A DNA stretch of 12,958 nt, taken from contig JAEXDU010000008.1 of assembly GCA_023401495.1 (NCBI GenBank), positions 1-12,958 on the forward strand, in the 5' to 3' direction. How positions within the stretch are numbered: position 1 is the first letter of the stretch; each line of letters opens with the position of its first letter. The stretch comes from Bacillota bacterium (GTDB taxonomy: Bacteria; Bacillota; Clostridia; Oscillospirales; Acutalibacteraceae). Below the pieces are notes generated by a model. That model had not been told where the DNA came from. It was given only the letters and a program-made list of their open reading frames with translations, and made no database searches. Below, one piece after another: positions 6,316 to 12,958 of the stretch. The translations under genes and the position numbers were made by a program.

Positions 6316-6325
6316 ATCCTTTTGT

Positions 6326-6355
6326 GCGCCCCGTTTTTTGTTGGGTGCGCTTTTT
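6326..6355 (+). terminator. Plus-facing terminator-like hairpin
   Basis: GCGC-CCC (6326-6332) pairs with GGG-GCGC (6343-6350) with one bulged T at 6346, followed by TTTTT (6351-6355) on the plus strand. No plus-strand gene precedes it, so it may stop antisense transcription from entering gyrA. Confidence 0.4.
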
Positions 6356-6358
6356 ACT

Positions 6359-8911
6359 TTATTCTTCCTCAGAAGTACCCTCGTCCTCGGGAACCGCCTC
6401 GTCGAGAACCTCTTCTTCCACCAGGTCTTCGGCGCTTTCGGCGGAACCGTCGTCCTCAATCAGGGAATCGTCGGTTTCTTCCTCATCGTCGTGGGGCGCT
6501 CTGGCCAGAGTGACCACGCAGTTATCCACGCCGTTCACACGCATGACGCGCACACCCTTGCTCGGACGGGCACAGACGCGGATTGATGCCGCATGGATGC
6601 GGATGATGACGCCGTCGGAAGAAATGATAATCACATCATCGTCGGGGTCAACCACCTTGATAGATGCCACGTCGCCGTATTTCTCCACGTGATAGTTCAG
6701 CAGACCCTTACCGCCGCGGGACTGCGTGCGGTAATCGGTGATGGGGGAAAGACGCCCATAGCCGGTTTCGGAAACGGTGAGCACCAGCCCGCCCTCGCGG
6801 ATGGTGGAAAGCCCGGTAACACAGTCGCCTTCCTTGAGCGTGATGGCCTTCACGCCGCGGGCTGTACGGCCCATAGCGCGGACATCCGTTTCGCGGAAGC
6901 GGATGGACATCCCTTTTTTCGTCGCCACAAGCATTTCGCGGTTACCGTCGGTACGGCGAACCCAGCTTAGCGAATCGCCTTCGTCGAGATCGATGGCGAT
7001 CACGCCGCCCTTGCGGGCTGTATTGTAAGCACTGAGCACGGTGCGCTTGATGATGCCGTTTTTCGTGACCATGACAAGGTAGCTTTCCTCGTCGAACTCC
7101 GGCACGCGAACCATCGAGGTAACGCTTTCACCGGAGGAAAGCGGCAGCAGGTTCGCAATGTTAATGCCCTTGCTGGTACGGGAGCCCTCCGGAACCTCGT
7201 AGCACTTCAAACGGTACACACGGCCCAGATTCGAGAAGAACAGCACATAGTCGTGGCTGTTGATGATGAACATTTCGGTCGCCACATCCTCTTCGCGGCG
7301 CGTCATGCCTGAAACACCGCGGCCGCCGCGGCGCTGAATGTGATACGTATCCACTTTCTGGCGTTTGACGTAACCGAAGTTCGTCATGGTCAGAACGCAT
7401 TCCTCCTGCGGAATCAGGTCTTCAATGTCGACCTCGCCGCTGATCGTCGCAATTTCGGTGCGGCGCTCGTCGCCAAATTCGGCTTTGACCGCCAGCGCCT
7501 CTTCTTTGATGATGGCGAGCTGACGCGGTACATTCGCCAGAATATCTTCCAGATCGGCGATCTTGACCATCAGCGCAGCAAGCTCGTCCTCCAGCTTCTG
7601 GCGCTCGAGGCCCGTCAAGCGGCCCAGCGGCATCTGTACGATGGCCTGGGTCTGGATGTCGTCCAGCTCAAAGCGTTCAGTCAGGCGCTCTTTCGCCATC
7701 GGGATGGACTTGGAGCCGCGGATGATGGAAATGACTTCATCGATATTATCGATGGCAATCTGCAACCCGCGCAGAATATGGGCGCGCTCCTGCGCTTTGC
7801 GCAGCTCGAACTGCGTGCGGCGAACGATGACACTCTCCTGAAAACGGACATATTCCTGCAGGATTTCCTTGAGCGTCAAGGTTTTGGGCTCGCCGTCCAC
7901 GATCGCGAGCATGATGACACCGAAGGTGGTCTGCATCTGGGTGTAGGTATACAAGTGGTTCAGCACGATCTGCGGCGACGCGTCGCGCTTGATGTCGATC
8001 ACGACGTGCATGCCGTTGCGGTCGGAGTGATCCTCAATATTCGAGATGCCCTCGATCCGCTTGTCCTTCACCAGATCGGCAATGGTTTCGATCAGACGGG
8101 CCTTGTTCACCTGATATGGTAGCTCGGAAATGACGATCTTGAAGCGGCCGTTCTTTTCCTCTTCGATCTCGGCGCGGGCGCGCACGATGATGCGGCCGCG
8201 GCCGGTGCCGTATGCCGCGCGGATTCCGCTGCGGCCCATGATGATGCCGCCGGTGGGGAAGTCCGGCCCCTTGATGTGCTCCATGAGCTCTTCCATCGTC
8301 GCGTCGGGATTATCGATCAGCGCACACAGGCCGTCGATTACCTCGCACATGTTATGGGGCGGAATGTTCGTCGCCATGCCGACGGCGATACCGGTAGAGC
8401 CGTTGATCAGAATATTCGGGAACCGAACCGGCAGAACGACAGGCTCTTTCAAACGGTCGTCGTAGTTCGGACGGAAATCGACCGTGTCCTTTTCAATATC
8501 GGTGAGCATACGCACGGCGGGCTTGCCGAGGCGCGCCTCGGTATAACGGTAGGCAGCAGGCGGGTCACCGTCCACAGAACCGAAGTTTCCGTGGCCGTCT
8601 ACCAGCATGTAGCGCATCGAAAAATCCTGTGCCAGACGCACCAGAGCATCGTAAACCGACGCATCACCGTGCGGATGGTACCGGGCCAGTACGGCGCCGA
8701 CCGTATCCGCGCATTTGCGGTAGCCCTTTTCCGGCATCAGACCGTTTTCAAACATGGTGTACAGAATTCTTCTGTGCACCGGCTTGAGGCCGTCGCGTAC
8801 ATCGGGCAGCGCACGCGATATAATTACCGACATGGAATAATCCAGAAAGGATTGTTTCATCTCTTTTTCCAGGTCAACGTTAATCACCCGGGTTGTTTGC
8901 ATTTCCTCCAT
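6359..8911 (-). CDS. gyrA: DNA gyrase subunit A
   Basis: The 850-residue breakage-rejoining subunit of DNA gyrase, which forms an A2B2 complex with GyrB to introduce negative supercoils. The N-terminal domain carries the catalytic tyrosine (Tyr123 in RYTEARL). The quinolone region reads HPHGDASVYD (79-88). The coiled-coil and gate regions follow to about 490, then the DNA-wrapping beta-pinwheel domain. The canonical GyrA box QRRGGRG (526-532) separates it from ParC. It ends in a strongly acidic tail (about 806-850). Position 84 (E. coli Ser83) is Ala and position 88 (Asp87) is Asp. The ATG at 8911 directly abuts the stop of the preceding YcxB-like gene, with AAGGTG upstream inside that gene; another ATG three codons in has GGAGG only two bases away and is less likely. 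Confidence 0.98.
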   Translation of the reverse strand: MEEMQTTRVINVDLEKEMKQSFLDYSMSVIISRALPDVRDGLKPVHRRILYTMFENGLMPEKGYRKCADTVGAVLARYHPHGDASVYDALVRLAQDFSMRYMLVDGHGNFGSVDGDPPAAYRYTEARLGKPAVRMLTDIEKDTVDFRPNYDDRLKEPVVLPVRFPNILINGSTGIAVGMATNIPPHNMCEVIDGLCALIDNPDATMEELMEHIKGPDFPTGGIIMGRSGIRAAYGTGRGRIIVRARAEIEEEKNGRFKIVISELPYQVNKARLIETIADLVKDKRIEGISNIEDHSDRNGMHVVIDIKRDASPQIVLNHLYTYTQMQTTFGVIMLAIVDGEPKTLTLKEILQEYVRFQESVIVRRTQFELRKAQERAHILRGLQIAIDNIDEVISIIRGSKSIPMAKERLTERFELDDIQTQAIVQMPLGRLTGLERQKLEDELAALMVKIADLEDILANVPRQLAIIKEEALAVKAEFGDERRTEIATISGEVDIEDLIPQEECVLTMTNFGYVKRQKVDTYHIQRRGGRGVSGMTRREEDVATEMFIINSHDYVLFFSNLGRVYRLKCYEVPEGSRTSKGINIANLLPLSSGESVTSMVRVPEFDEESYLVMVTKNGIIKRTVLSAYNTARKGGVIAIDLDEGDSLSWVRRTDGNREMLVATKKGMSIRFRETDVRAMGRTARGVKAITLKEGDCVTGLSTIREGGLVLTVSETGYGRLSPITDYRTQSRGGKGLLNYHVEKYGDVASIKVVDPDDDVIIISSDGVIIRIHAASIRVCARPSKGVRVMRVNGVDNCVVTLARAPHDDEEETDDSLIEDDGSAESAEDLVEEEVLDEAVPEDEGTSEEE

Positions 8912-9472
8912 TTATCGGACACCTTCCCGCTTGTAATTTTCGTTTCGTTTCAAAAGCTCCCGAACCTTTACCAGGTCCCAGGGGGGCAGCGCCCGCTTGG
9001 GCAGAACCCAAAGCTCGTTTTGTCCTGTATATAGTAAAAACAGCTTTCCATCCTCATACACCCGGTACAGGTACGAATACGGCAGCTGAACCCGGTACCG
9101 GTCTGTCTGGATGGACATGGTTTCTTCGTCGAATATCATTGTCTGGGCCAGCATGCGCTCCCCGTGCGTATCGTAGTACCGCTGCGCCTGATGCCGGATC
9201 AGCGCGGGCTGCCAGCTGTCGATGGCAAAGCCGATCGCCGTGCCCAGCAGCACCATCAGAGTGGAAAGAATCCGGCTGTACCCGTTCACCGCGAAAAAGA
9301 CGCGCAGCACAATACCGGTAACCACCAGTAGAAATCCGGCCCAGCGAAGAAAATGAATTTCTGCCGAACGGCAGGCCGCACGCGCCGCAGCCTGTTTGCT
9401 GTTTACATAATCCTCCCGGGTCATCAGAAAGCTGACCACCGCCTGGTGGCCGCCCTGCTCCCGCCGGGTCAT
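8912..9472 (-). CDS. YcxB-like two-TM membrane protein (third of three)
   Basis: A 186-residue protein. It has an N-terminal cytoplasmic stretch with SFLMTREDY (14-22), two membrane segments (about 41-62 and 67-84) and a C-terminal domain (about 105-175) with FDEETMSIQT and LWVLPKRAL. This layout, ending in a strand pair and an LPKRA-type motif, resembles the YcxB-like family of Firmicutes, whose function is unknown. The start ATG overlaps the previous gene's stop as ATGA (9469-9472), with GGGAG just upstream. The stop TAA (8912-8914) is followed immediately by the gyrA ATG, so translation of gyrA is probably coupled to it. Its N-terminal motif and topology match the two genes before it, so the three are paralogues. 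Confidence 0.75.
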   Translation of the reverse strand: MTRREQGGHQAVVSFLMTREDYVNSKQAAARAACRSAEIHFLRWAGFLLVVTGIVLRVFFAVNGYSRILSTLMVLLGTAIGFAIDSWQPALIRHQAQRYYDTHGERMLAQTMIFDEETMSIQTDRYRVQLPYSYLYRVYEDGKLFLLYTGQNELWVLPKRALPPWDLVKVRELLKRNENYKREGVR

Positions 9473-10047
9473 CGGAATCTCCCGCCGTTTTCCAGGCGGC
9501 AGCGCCCGGCAAACGTACTCCTCAGGTGTGCGCTCAGGCGCTCAGCCTGCTCGGGGGAAAGCACGCTCTTTTTCAGAATCAGCAGCGGACGGGAGATACC
9601 ACCCCAAAGCACATAATACGCGTGCCCTTCCACACAGCCGGAAAAATCGGTCCAGAATTCACTCAGCGTTTCCGCATCGCTTTCCAGCACAATTCCGTTC
9701 TGATAAACCGAAATCTTACCGGGAAGGCGCAGCAGCCTGCTGCTGCAGAACTGCAGCACCGAGCCGTGAAGACGCCGGCGTGGCTGCTCCCGCCAGAAAT
9801 ACAGCGCGAGCGCTAAAAAGAATACAATCGCACAAATCGGAACAACCGCCGTGGCGAACTGTGACAAATACCACGGGATTGCCGACGCTACCAGCACGGC
9901 GGCACAGATACAGATGCCCGCCCGCACCCAGTACCGGCGAAAAGGGAACAGAGTATTTTCATACAGCAAAGCCGCCTGTGCGTAATCTTCCGCACTGAGC
10001 TGCTGCTCCAGAACCAAAACCGGGACTTCGCGCGAAAGCTCCGCCAT
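9469..10047 (-). CDS. YcxB-like two-TM membrane protein (second of three)
   Basis: A 192-residue protein. It has QQLSAEDYAQA near the N-terminus (15-25), two membrane segments (about 42-61 and 65-84), then an RRR-containing cytoplasmic turn and a C-terminal domain with VYQNGIVLES, FWTDFSGC and PLLILKKSVLSPEQAERL. The pattern of a G-I strand, a W-x-D segment and an I-L-K-K motif parallels the LPKRA region of the downstream paralogue. The ATG at 10047 is chosen because AAGGAGG (10056-10062) lies 8 nt before it; an upstream in-frame TTG at 10068 would make that site part of the coding region. The 3' end overlaps the next gene by 4 bp. Confidence 0.72.
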   Translation of the reverse strand: MAELSREVPVLVLEQQLSAEDYAQAALLYENTLFPFRRYWVRAGICICAAVLVASAIPWYLSQFATAVVPICAIVFFLALALYFWREQPRRRLHGSVLQFCSSRLLRLPGKISVYQNGIVLESDAETLSEFWTDFSGCVEGHAYYVLWGGISRPLLILKKSVLSPEQAERLSAHLRSTFAGRCRLENGGRFR

Positions 10048-10097
10048 TTCCGCCGCCTCCTTTTTCAAAAATCAAACCTTTGACCTGCTGATTTTGT

Positions 10098-10736
10098 TCA
10101 TTCATATTTCTGCGTGCCGGCTGTGAGAATCGCGAGCACATCCGCACGAATCGCCGGGTCGATACTGCGCTGGGGAATCACCAGGCTTCGCCCTTCACTG
10201 TGCAGCAGGATCAGCTGCGAGGTTAAATCCATCTTTGCCGTATTGTCCAGCGGTATGTTCCAGTGGTTGGTCCCCACCGCAATCGCAACCTCATCCGGAT
10301 AAACAGCCACATTGATCTCTTCTCCCGTTGCCAGCTGTTTTGCCATTCCGTTCATGCGCAAACGCGGCGAAATCCAGACGAAAAAGCCTGCCAGCGCGCC
10401 CAAAAGCGCAACCCGGATCAGCCGGGCACCCTCCTCCGGCATAGCGATTCCCATAATCAGGCAGACCAAAACCACAGCGCCGACCAGCATCAGCCAGCGA
10501 ACTTTCTTTTTGTAAGCGGGGCTATGACTTTCCTGTCGTCTGAGCGCCTCATAAAATTCCTCGCGCCGAAGAATAAATGAAAAACGCACGCCTGTCTGCT
10601 GCTCTTCATACTCGGCGGCGTCCTCGTCCGCCACCAGATTCAGCGTTTGGGAATTGCCCGGCTGCGAAGACTCTGGAGCTTCTTCCTGTTCCGCCTGATC
10701 GATCTCATTTGGCTGTGTTCGATGATTGTCGTCCAT
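10098..10736 (-). CDS. YcxB-like two-TM membrane protein (first of three)
   Basis: A 212-residue protein with an acidic, Gln/Glu/Asp-rich N-terminal tail (about 1-46) that its two paralogues lack. It is followed by FILRREEFYEA (54-64), membrane segments at about 81-98 and 107-122, and a C-terminal domain with VYPDEVAIAVG, WNIPLDN and LVIPQRSI (the IPQRS stretch stands where LPKRA stands in the third copy). GGGAGG lies about 10 nt before the ATG. It follows gyrB by 56 bp on the same strand with no terminator between. The gap to the second copy is 50 bp. Function unknown; weaker to the family than the third copy. Confidence 0.7.
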   Translation of the reverse strand: MDDNHRTQPNEIDQAEQEEAPESSQPGNSQTLNLVADEDAAEYEEQQTGVRFSFILRREEFYEALRRQESHSPAYKKKVRWLMLVGAVVLVCLIMGIAMPEEGARLIRVALLGALAGFFVWISPRLRMNGMAKQLATGEEINVAVYPDEVAIAVGTNHWNIPLDNTAKMDLTSQLILLHSEGRSLVIPQRSIDPAIRADVLAILTAGTQKYE

Positions 10737-10792
10737 CTCTGATTTTCCTCCCGATTTTTGTTTGGCCGGTGCCCAAGTCGGGCGCCAGCTGG

Positions 10793-12736
10793 TTAAATAT
10801 CCAGATTTGAAACAAATCTGGCGTTTTGCTCAATAAACAGTCTGCGGGGCTCCACCTTGTCGCCCATCAGAATGGTGAAGGTTTCGTCCGCTGCCGCGGC
10901 ATCCTCCATCTCTACCTTGAGCATGGTGCGGGTCTCCGGGTCCATGGTGGTCTCCCACAGCTGCTGGGCGTCCATTTCACCAAGACCTTTATAGCGCTGA
11001 ATGTCGTAGTTGGTACCGCCAAGCTCTGCCATAATGGCGTCGCGCTGCTTATCGGAGTACGCATACCGGTGATTTTTTCCCCGGGTAATACGGTACAGCG
11101 GCGGCTGTGCCAGATAGATATGCCCCTGCTCCACCAGCGGCCGCATAAAGCGGAAGAAAAAGGTGAGCAGCAGTGTGCGGATATGCGAGCCATCGACATC
11201 GGCATCGGCCATGATGATGATCTTGCCGTACCGAAGCTTGCTCAGATCAAATTCCTCGCCGAGGCCGCAGCCGAGCGCGGTGACAACGGGCATCAGCTTT
11301 TCGTTGCCGTACACTTTGTCAAGGCGGGCCTTCTCTACGTTGAGCATTTTGCCCCAAAGGGGGAGAATCGCCTGGAATTTACGGTCGCGTCCGCCCTTGG
11401 CGGAGCCGCCCGCGGAGTCTCCCTCGACGATGTAGATTTCGGTTTCTTCCGGGTTGCGGGACTGACAGTCCGCAAGCTTACCGGGGAGCGCGGCGGATTC
11501 GAGCGCCGATTTACGGCGAACCAGTTCTCTCGCCTTTTTGGCAGCCTCACGCGCCCGAGCGGCGGATAACGCCTTTTCAAAAATAGCACGCGCGACGGAG
11601 GGGTTTTCCTCAAGGTAAGTCGTCAGCTTGTCGCTCATCATCTGCGAAACAAGGCCGGCGATTTCCGTATTGCCGAGGCGCGCCTTCGTCTGGCCCTCGA
11701 ACTGCGCTTCCTTCAGCTTGACGCTGATGATGACTGTCAGGCCCTCGCGCACATCCTCGCCGGAGAGGTTTTTATCGTTTTCTTTTAGGATATTATATTT
11801 GCGGGCGTAGTCGTTCATGATTCTGGTTAAGGCACGCTTAAATCCATCCTCATGAGTACCGCCGTCCGTGGTGTGAATATTATTCGCGAACGACAGCATC
11901 AGCTCGTTGTAGCTGCTATTGTACTGCATTGCGACTTCGGCAGTGGCATTGTCATCAGCCGCAATGGCATCAAAATAGATCACGTCCTCGTGAATGACCT
12001 CAAGAGAACGCTTTTTGTTCAGGTATTCGACAAAGCTGCGGATACCGCCCTCATACTGATACACATTGTGAACCAGGTGCTCCGAGTTTCGATCGTCATC
12101 CAGCTCAATATGAATGCCGGCATTCAAAAAGGCCTGTTCCCGCAGACGATTTTGCAGAATATCGTATTCGAATTCGGTGCTTTCCTGAAAAATTTCCGGA
12201 TCCGGCTGAAAACGCACCACCGTCCCTGTGTGATCGCTGTCGCCCGTTCTCGTCAGCTCCGTCACGGCCACGCCGCGCTCAAAACGCTGGCTGTAAACGC
12301 CGTCTTCGGTGAAGACCTCAACCTCCAGCCATTGGGAAAGTGCATTGACCACCGACGCGCCGACGCCGTGCAGACCGCCGGATACCTTGTATCCGCCGCC
12401 GCCGAACTTGCCGCCGGCATGCAGGATGGTAAATACGACCGTAACTGCAGAGATACCCGTTTTATGCTCGATTCCCACAGGGATACCGCGGCCGTTATCC
12501 TCTACACTGATGATGTTGCCCGGCAGAATCTTGACGATGATGCGATCGCAGAAACCGGCCAGCGCCTCGTCAATGGCGTTGTCCACAATTTCGTACACCA
12601 GGTGATGCAGACCGCGCGGTCCGGTAGAACCAATGTACATACCGGGGCGTTTCCGGACTGCTTCGAGGCCTTCGAGAACCTGTATTTGATTTTCGTCGTA
12701 ATTTTGGTCGGTTTGAGTCATTTCGCTAAACTCCAA
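10793..12736 (-). CDS. gyrB: DNA gyrase subunit B
   Basis: The 647-residue ATPase subunit of gyrase. The N-terminal GHKL domain has Glu49 (catalytic base) and Asn53 in YEIVDNAIDE, EDNGRGIPVG (79-88), and the ATP lid GGGGYKVSGGLHGVG (112-126). The transducer domain follows. The TOPRIM domain has VEGDSAGG (Glu438) and MADADVDG (Asp511, Asp513), which bind Mg2+. The C-terminal end is typical (RRLFIEQNA). The length fits Gram-positive GyrB without the E. coli insert. Asp440 (E. coli Asp426) is kept, while the position of Lys447 is Trp461. The TTG at 12736 is preceded by AGGAGGG (12743-12749) at 6 nt and is preferred; an ATG at 12721 with a weak GGAG is the alternative. First gyrase gene of an operon with three YcxB-like genes and gyrA. 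Confidence 0.97.
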   Translation of the reverse strand: MEFSEMTQTDQNYDENQIQVLEGLEAVRKRPGMYIGSTGPRGLHHLVYEIVDNAIDEALAGFCDRIIVKILPGNIISVEDNGRGIPVGIEHKTGISAVTVVFTILHAGGKFGGGGYKVSGGLHGVGASVVNALSQWLEVEVFTEDGVYSQRFERGVAVTELTRTGDSDHTGTVVRFQPDPEIFQESTEFEYDILQNRLREQAFLNAGIHIELDDDRNSEHLVHNVYQYEGGIRSFVEYLNKKRSLEVIHEDVIYFDAIAADDNATAEVAMQYNSSYNELMLSFANNIHTTDGGTHEDGFKRALTRIMNDYARKYNILKENDKNLSGEDVREGLTVIISVKLKEAQFEGQTKARLGNTEIAGLVSQMMSDKLTTYLEENPSVARAIFEKALSAARAREAAKKARELVRRKSALESAALPGKLADCQSRNPEETEIYIVEGDSAGGSAKGGRDRKFQAILPLWGKMLNVEKARLDKVYGNEKLMPVVTALGCGLGEEFDLSKLRYGKIIIMADADVDGSHIRTLLLTFFFRFMRPLVEQGHIYLAQPPLYRITRGKNHRYAYSDKQRDAIMAELGGTNYDIQRYKGLGEMDAQQLWETTMDPETRTMLKVEMEDAAAADETFTILMGDKVEPRRLFIEQNARFVSNLDI

Positions 12737-12772
12737 GTAGAACCCTCCTATATATCAACAGATTGTAATCAG

Positions 12773-12958
12773 TTAAAAACGTCTGAAAGAATGATTTCCA
12801 TCAGGATCCTGACCGGGACGATTCCCCGGCGGATACGGCGGCGGTGTACCGGGCCGCGGCGGAGCCAGGGGCCGCTTACGCATTCCCGGCTTTCTCAGCC
12901 GGACAAGGAACGGGGCGGCAAGAAAAAACAGAACATAGGGGAGCGCCATGAGCAGTAC
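12773..12958 (-). CDS. C-terminal part of a membrane protein with a proline-rich tail (runs off window)
   Basis: Sixty-one codons are open from the window edge to a TAA at 12773-12775. They encode a hydrophobic segment (LLMALPYVLFFLAAPFLV), a basic RLRKPGMRKR stretch and a tail rich in Pro and Gly (PPRPGTPPPYPPGNRPG). The end of a membrane segment with a basic cytoplasmic flank fits a small membrane protein. It ends 36 bp before the gyrB start, so the two are probably co-transcribed. The family is not recognisable from this part. Genes such as recF or remB are usual here in related bacteria, and this matches neither. Confidence 0.6.
   Translation of the reverse strand, partial: VLLMALPYVLFFLAAPFLVRLRKPGMRKRPLAPPRPGTPPPYPPGNRPGQDPDGNHSFRRF

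Noticed and set aside
6213..6692. 159-codon plus-strand frame starting in the gap left of gyrA
   Set aside because: It crosses two terminator hairpins and the gyrA 3' end in antisense, with a low-complexity Ser-rich translation.
7340..8122. 260-codon plus-strand frame opposite gyrA
   Set aside because: Antisense shadow of gyrA; low-complexity translation with no recognisable domain.
10826..11569. 247-codon plus-strand frame opposite gyrB
   Set aside because: Antisense shadow of a highly conserved gene.

Overview
The window looks like a chromosomal segment of an anaerobic, Gram-positive Clostridia-type bacterium, most likely from the Oscillospiraceae/Ruminococcaceae. This is inferred from strong AGGAGG-type ribosome binding sites, TTG starts, moderate-to-high GC coding DNA, and the gyrase sequences (GyrB reads LPLWGKMLNVEKAR; GyrA has the HPHGDASVYD quinolone region and a QRRGGRG box). 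All genes are on the minus strand except one. No rRNA, tRNA, CRISPR array or insertion sequence was seen.

Left part (1-4982), a catabolic module. The N-terminal end of an aldo/keto reductase (1-151) is driven by a promoter with the 19-bp spacer and dyad typical of MerR-family control. To its right are a 12-segment-type organic-anion/amino-acid permease (423-1754) and, upstream of it in the same direction, an N-acyl-D-amino-acid deacylase (1893-3485). The deacylase has its full set of metal-binding and catalytic residues, and its start is most likely a TTG. A 759-bp intergenic region (3486-4244) follows. It holds divergent promoters, several hairpins and a three-way-junction-like fold. It separates the deacylase/permease unit from a divergent gene (4245-4982) encoding a protein of two DUF3870-like domains in perfect register at 124 residues. 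The likely job of the unit is import and deacylation of N-acyl-D-amino acids; the DUF3870-like protein has no known function.

Middle part (4971-6125). A membrane-anchored alpha/beta hydrolase gene converges on the DUF3870 gene and overlaps its 3' end by 12 bp. Its promoter region carries a perfect 11-bp tandem repeat directly after the -10 box.

Right part (6282-12958), a gyrase operon. The order in the direction of transcription is: C-terminal end of a membrane protein with a proline-rich tail, gyrB, three consecutive YcxB-like two-TM membrane proteins, gyrA, terminator. The last YcxB-like genes are tightly coupled: an ATGA overlap between the second and third, and a stop codon abutting the gyrA start. 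In many Firmicutes gyrB and gyrA are adjacent near oriC; here three related membrane proteins lie between them. GyrA carries Ala at the position equivalent to E. coli Ser83, so reduced intrinsic quinolone sensitivity is expected.
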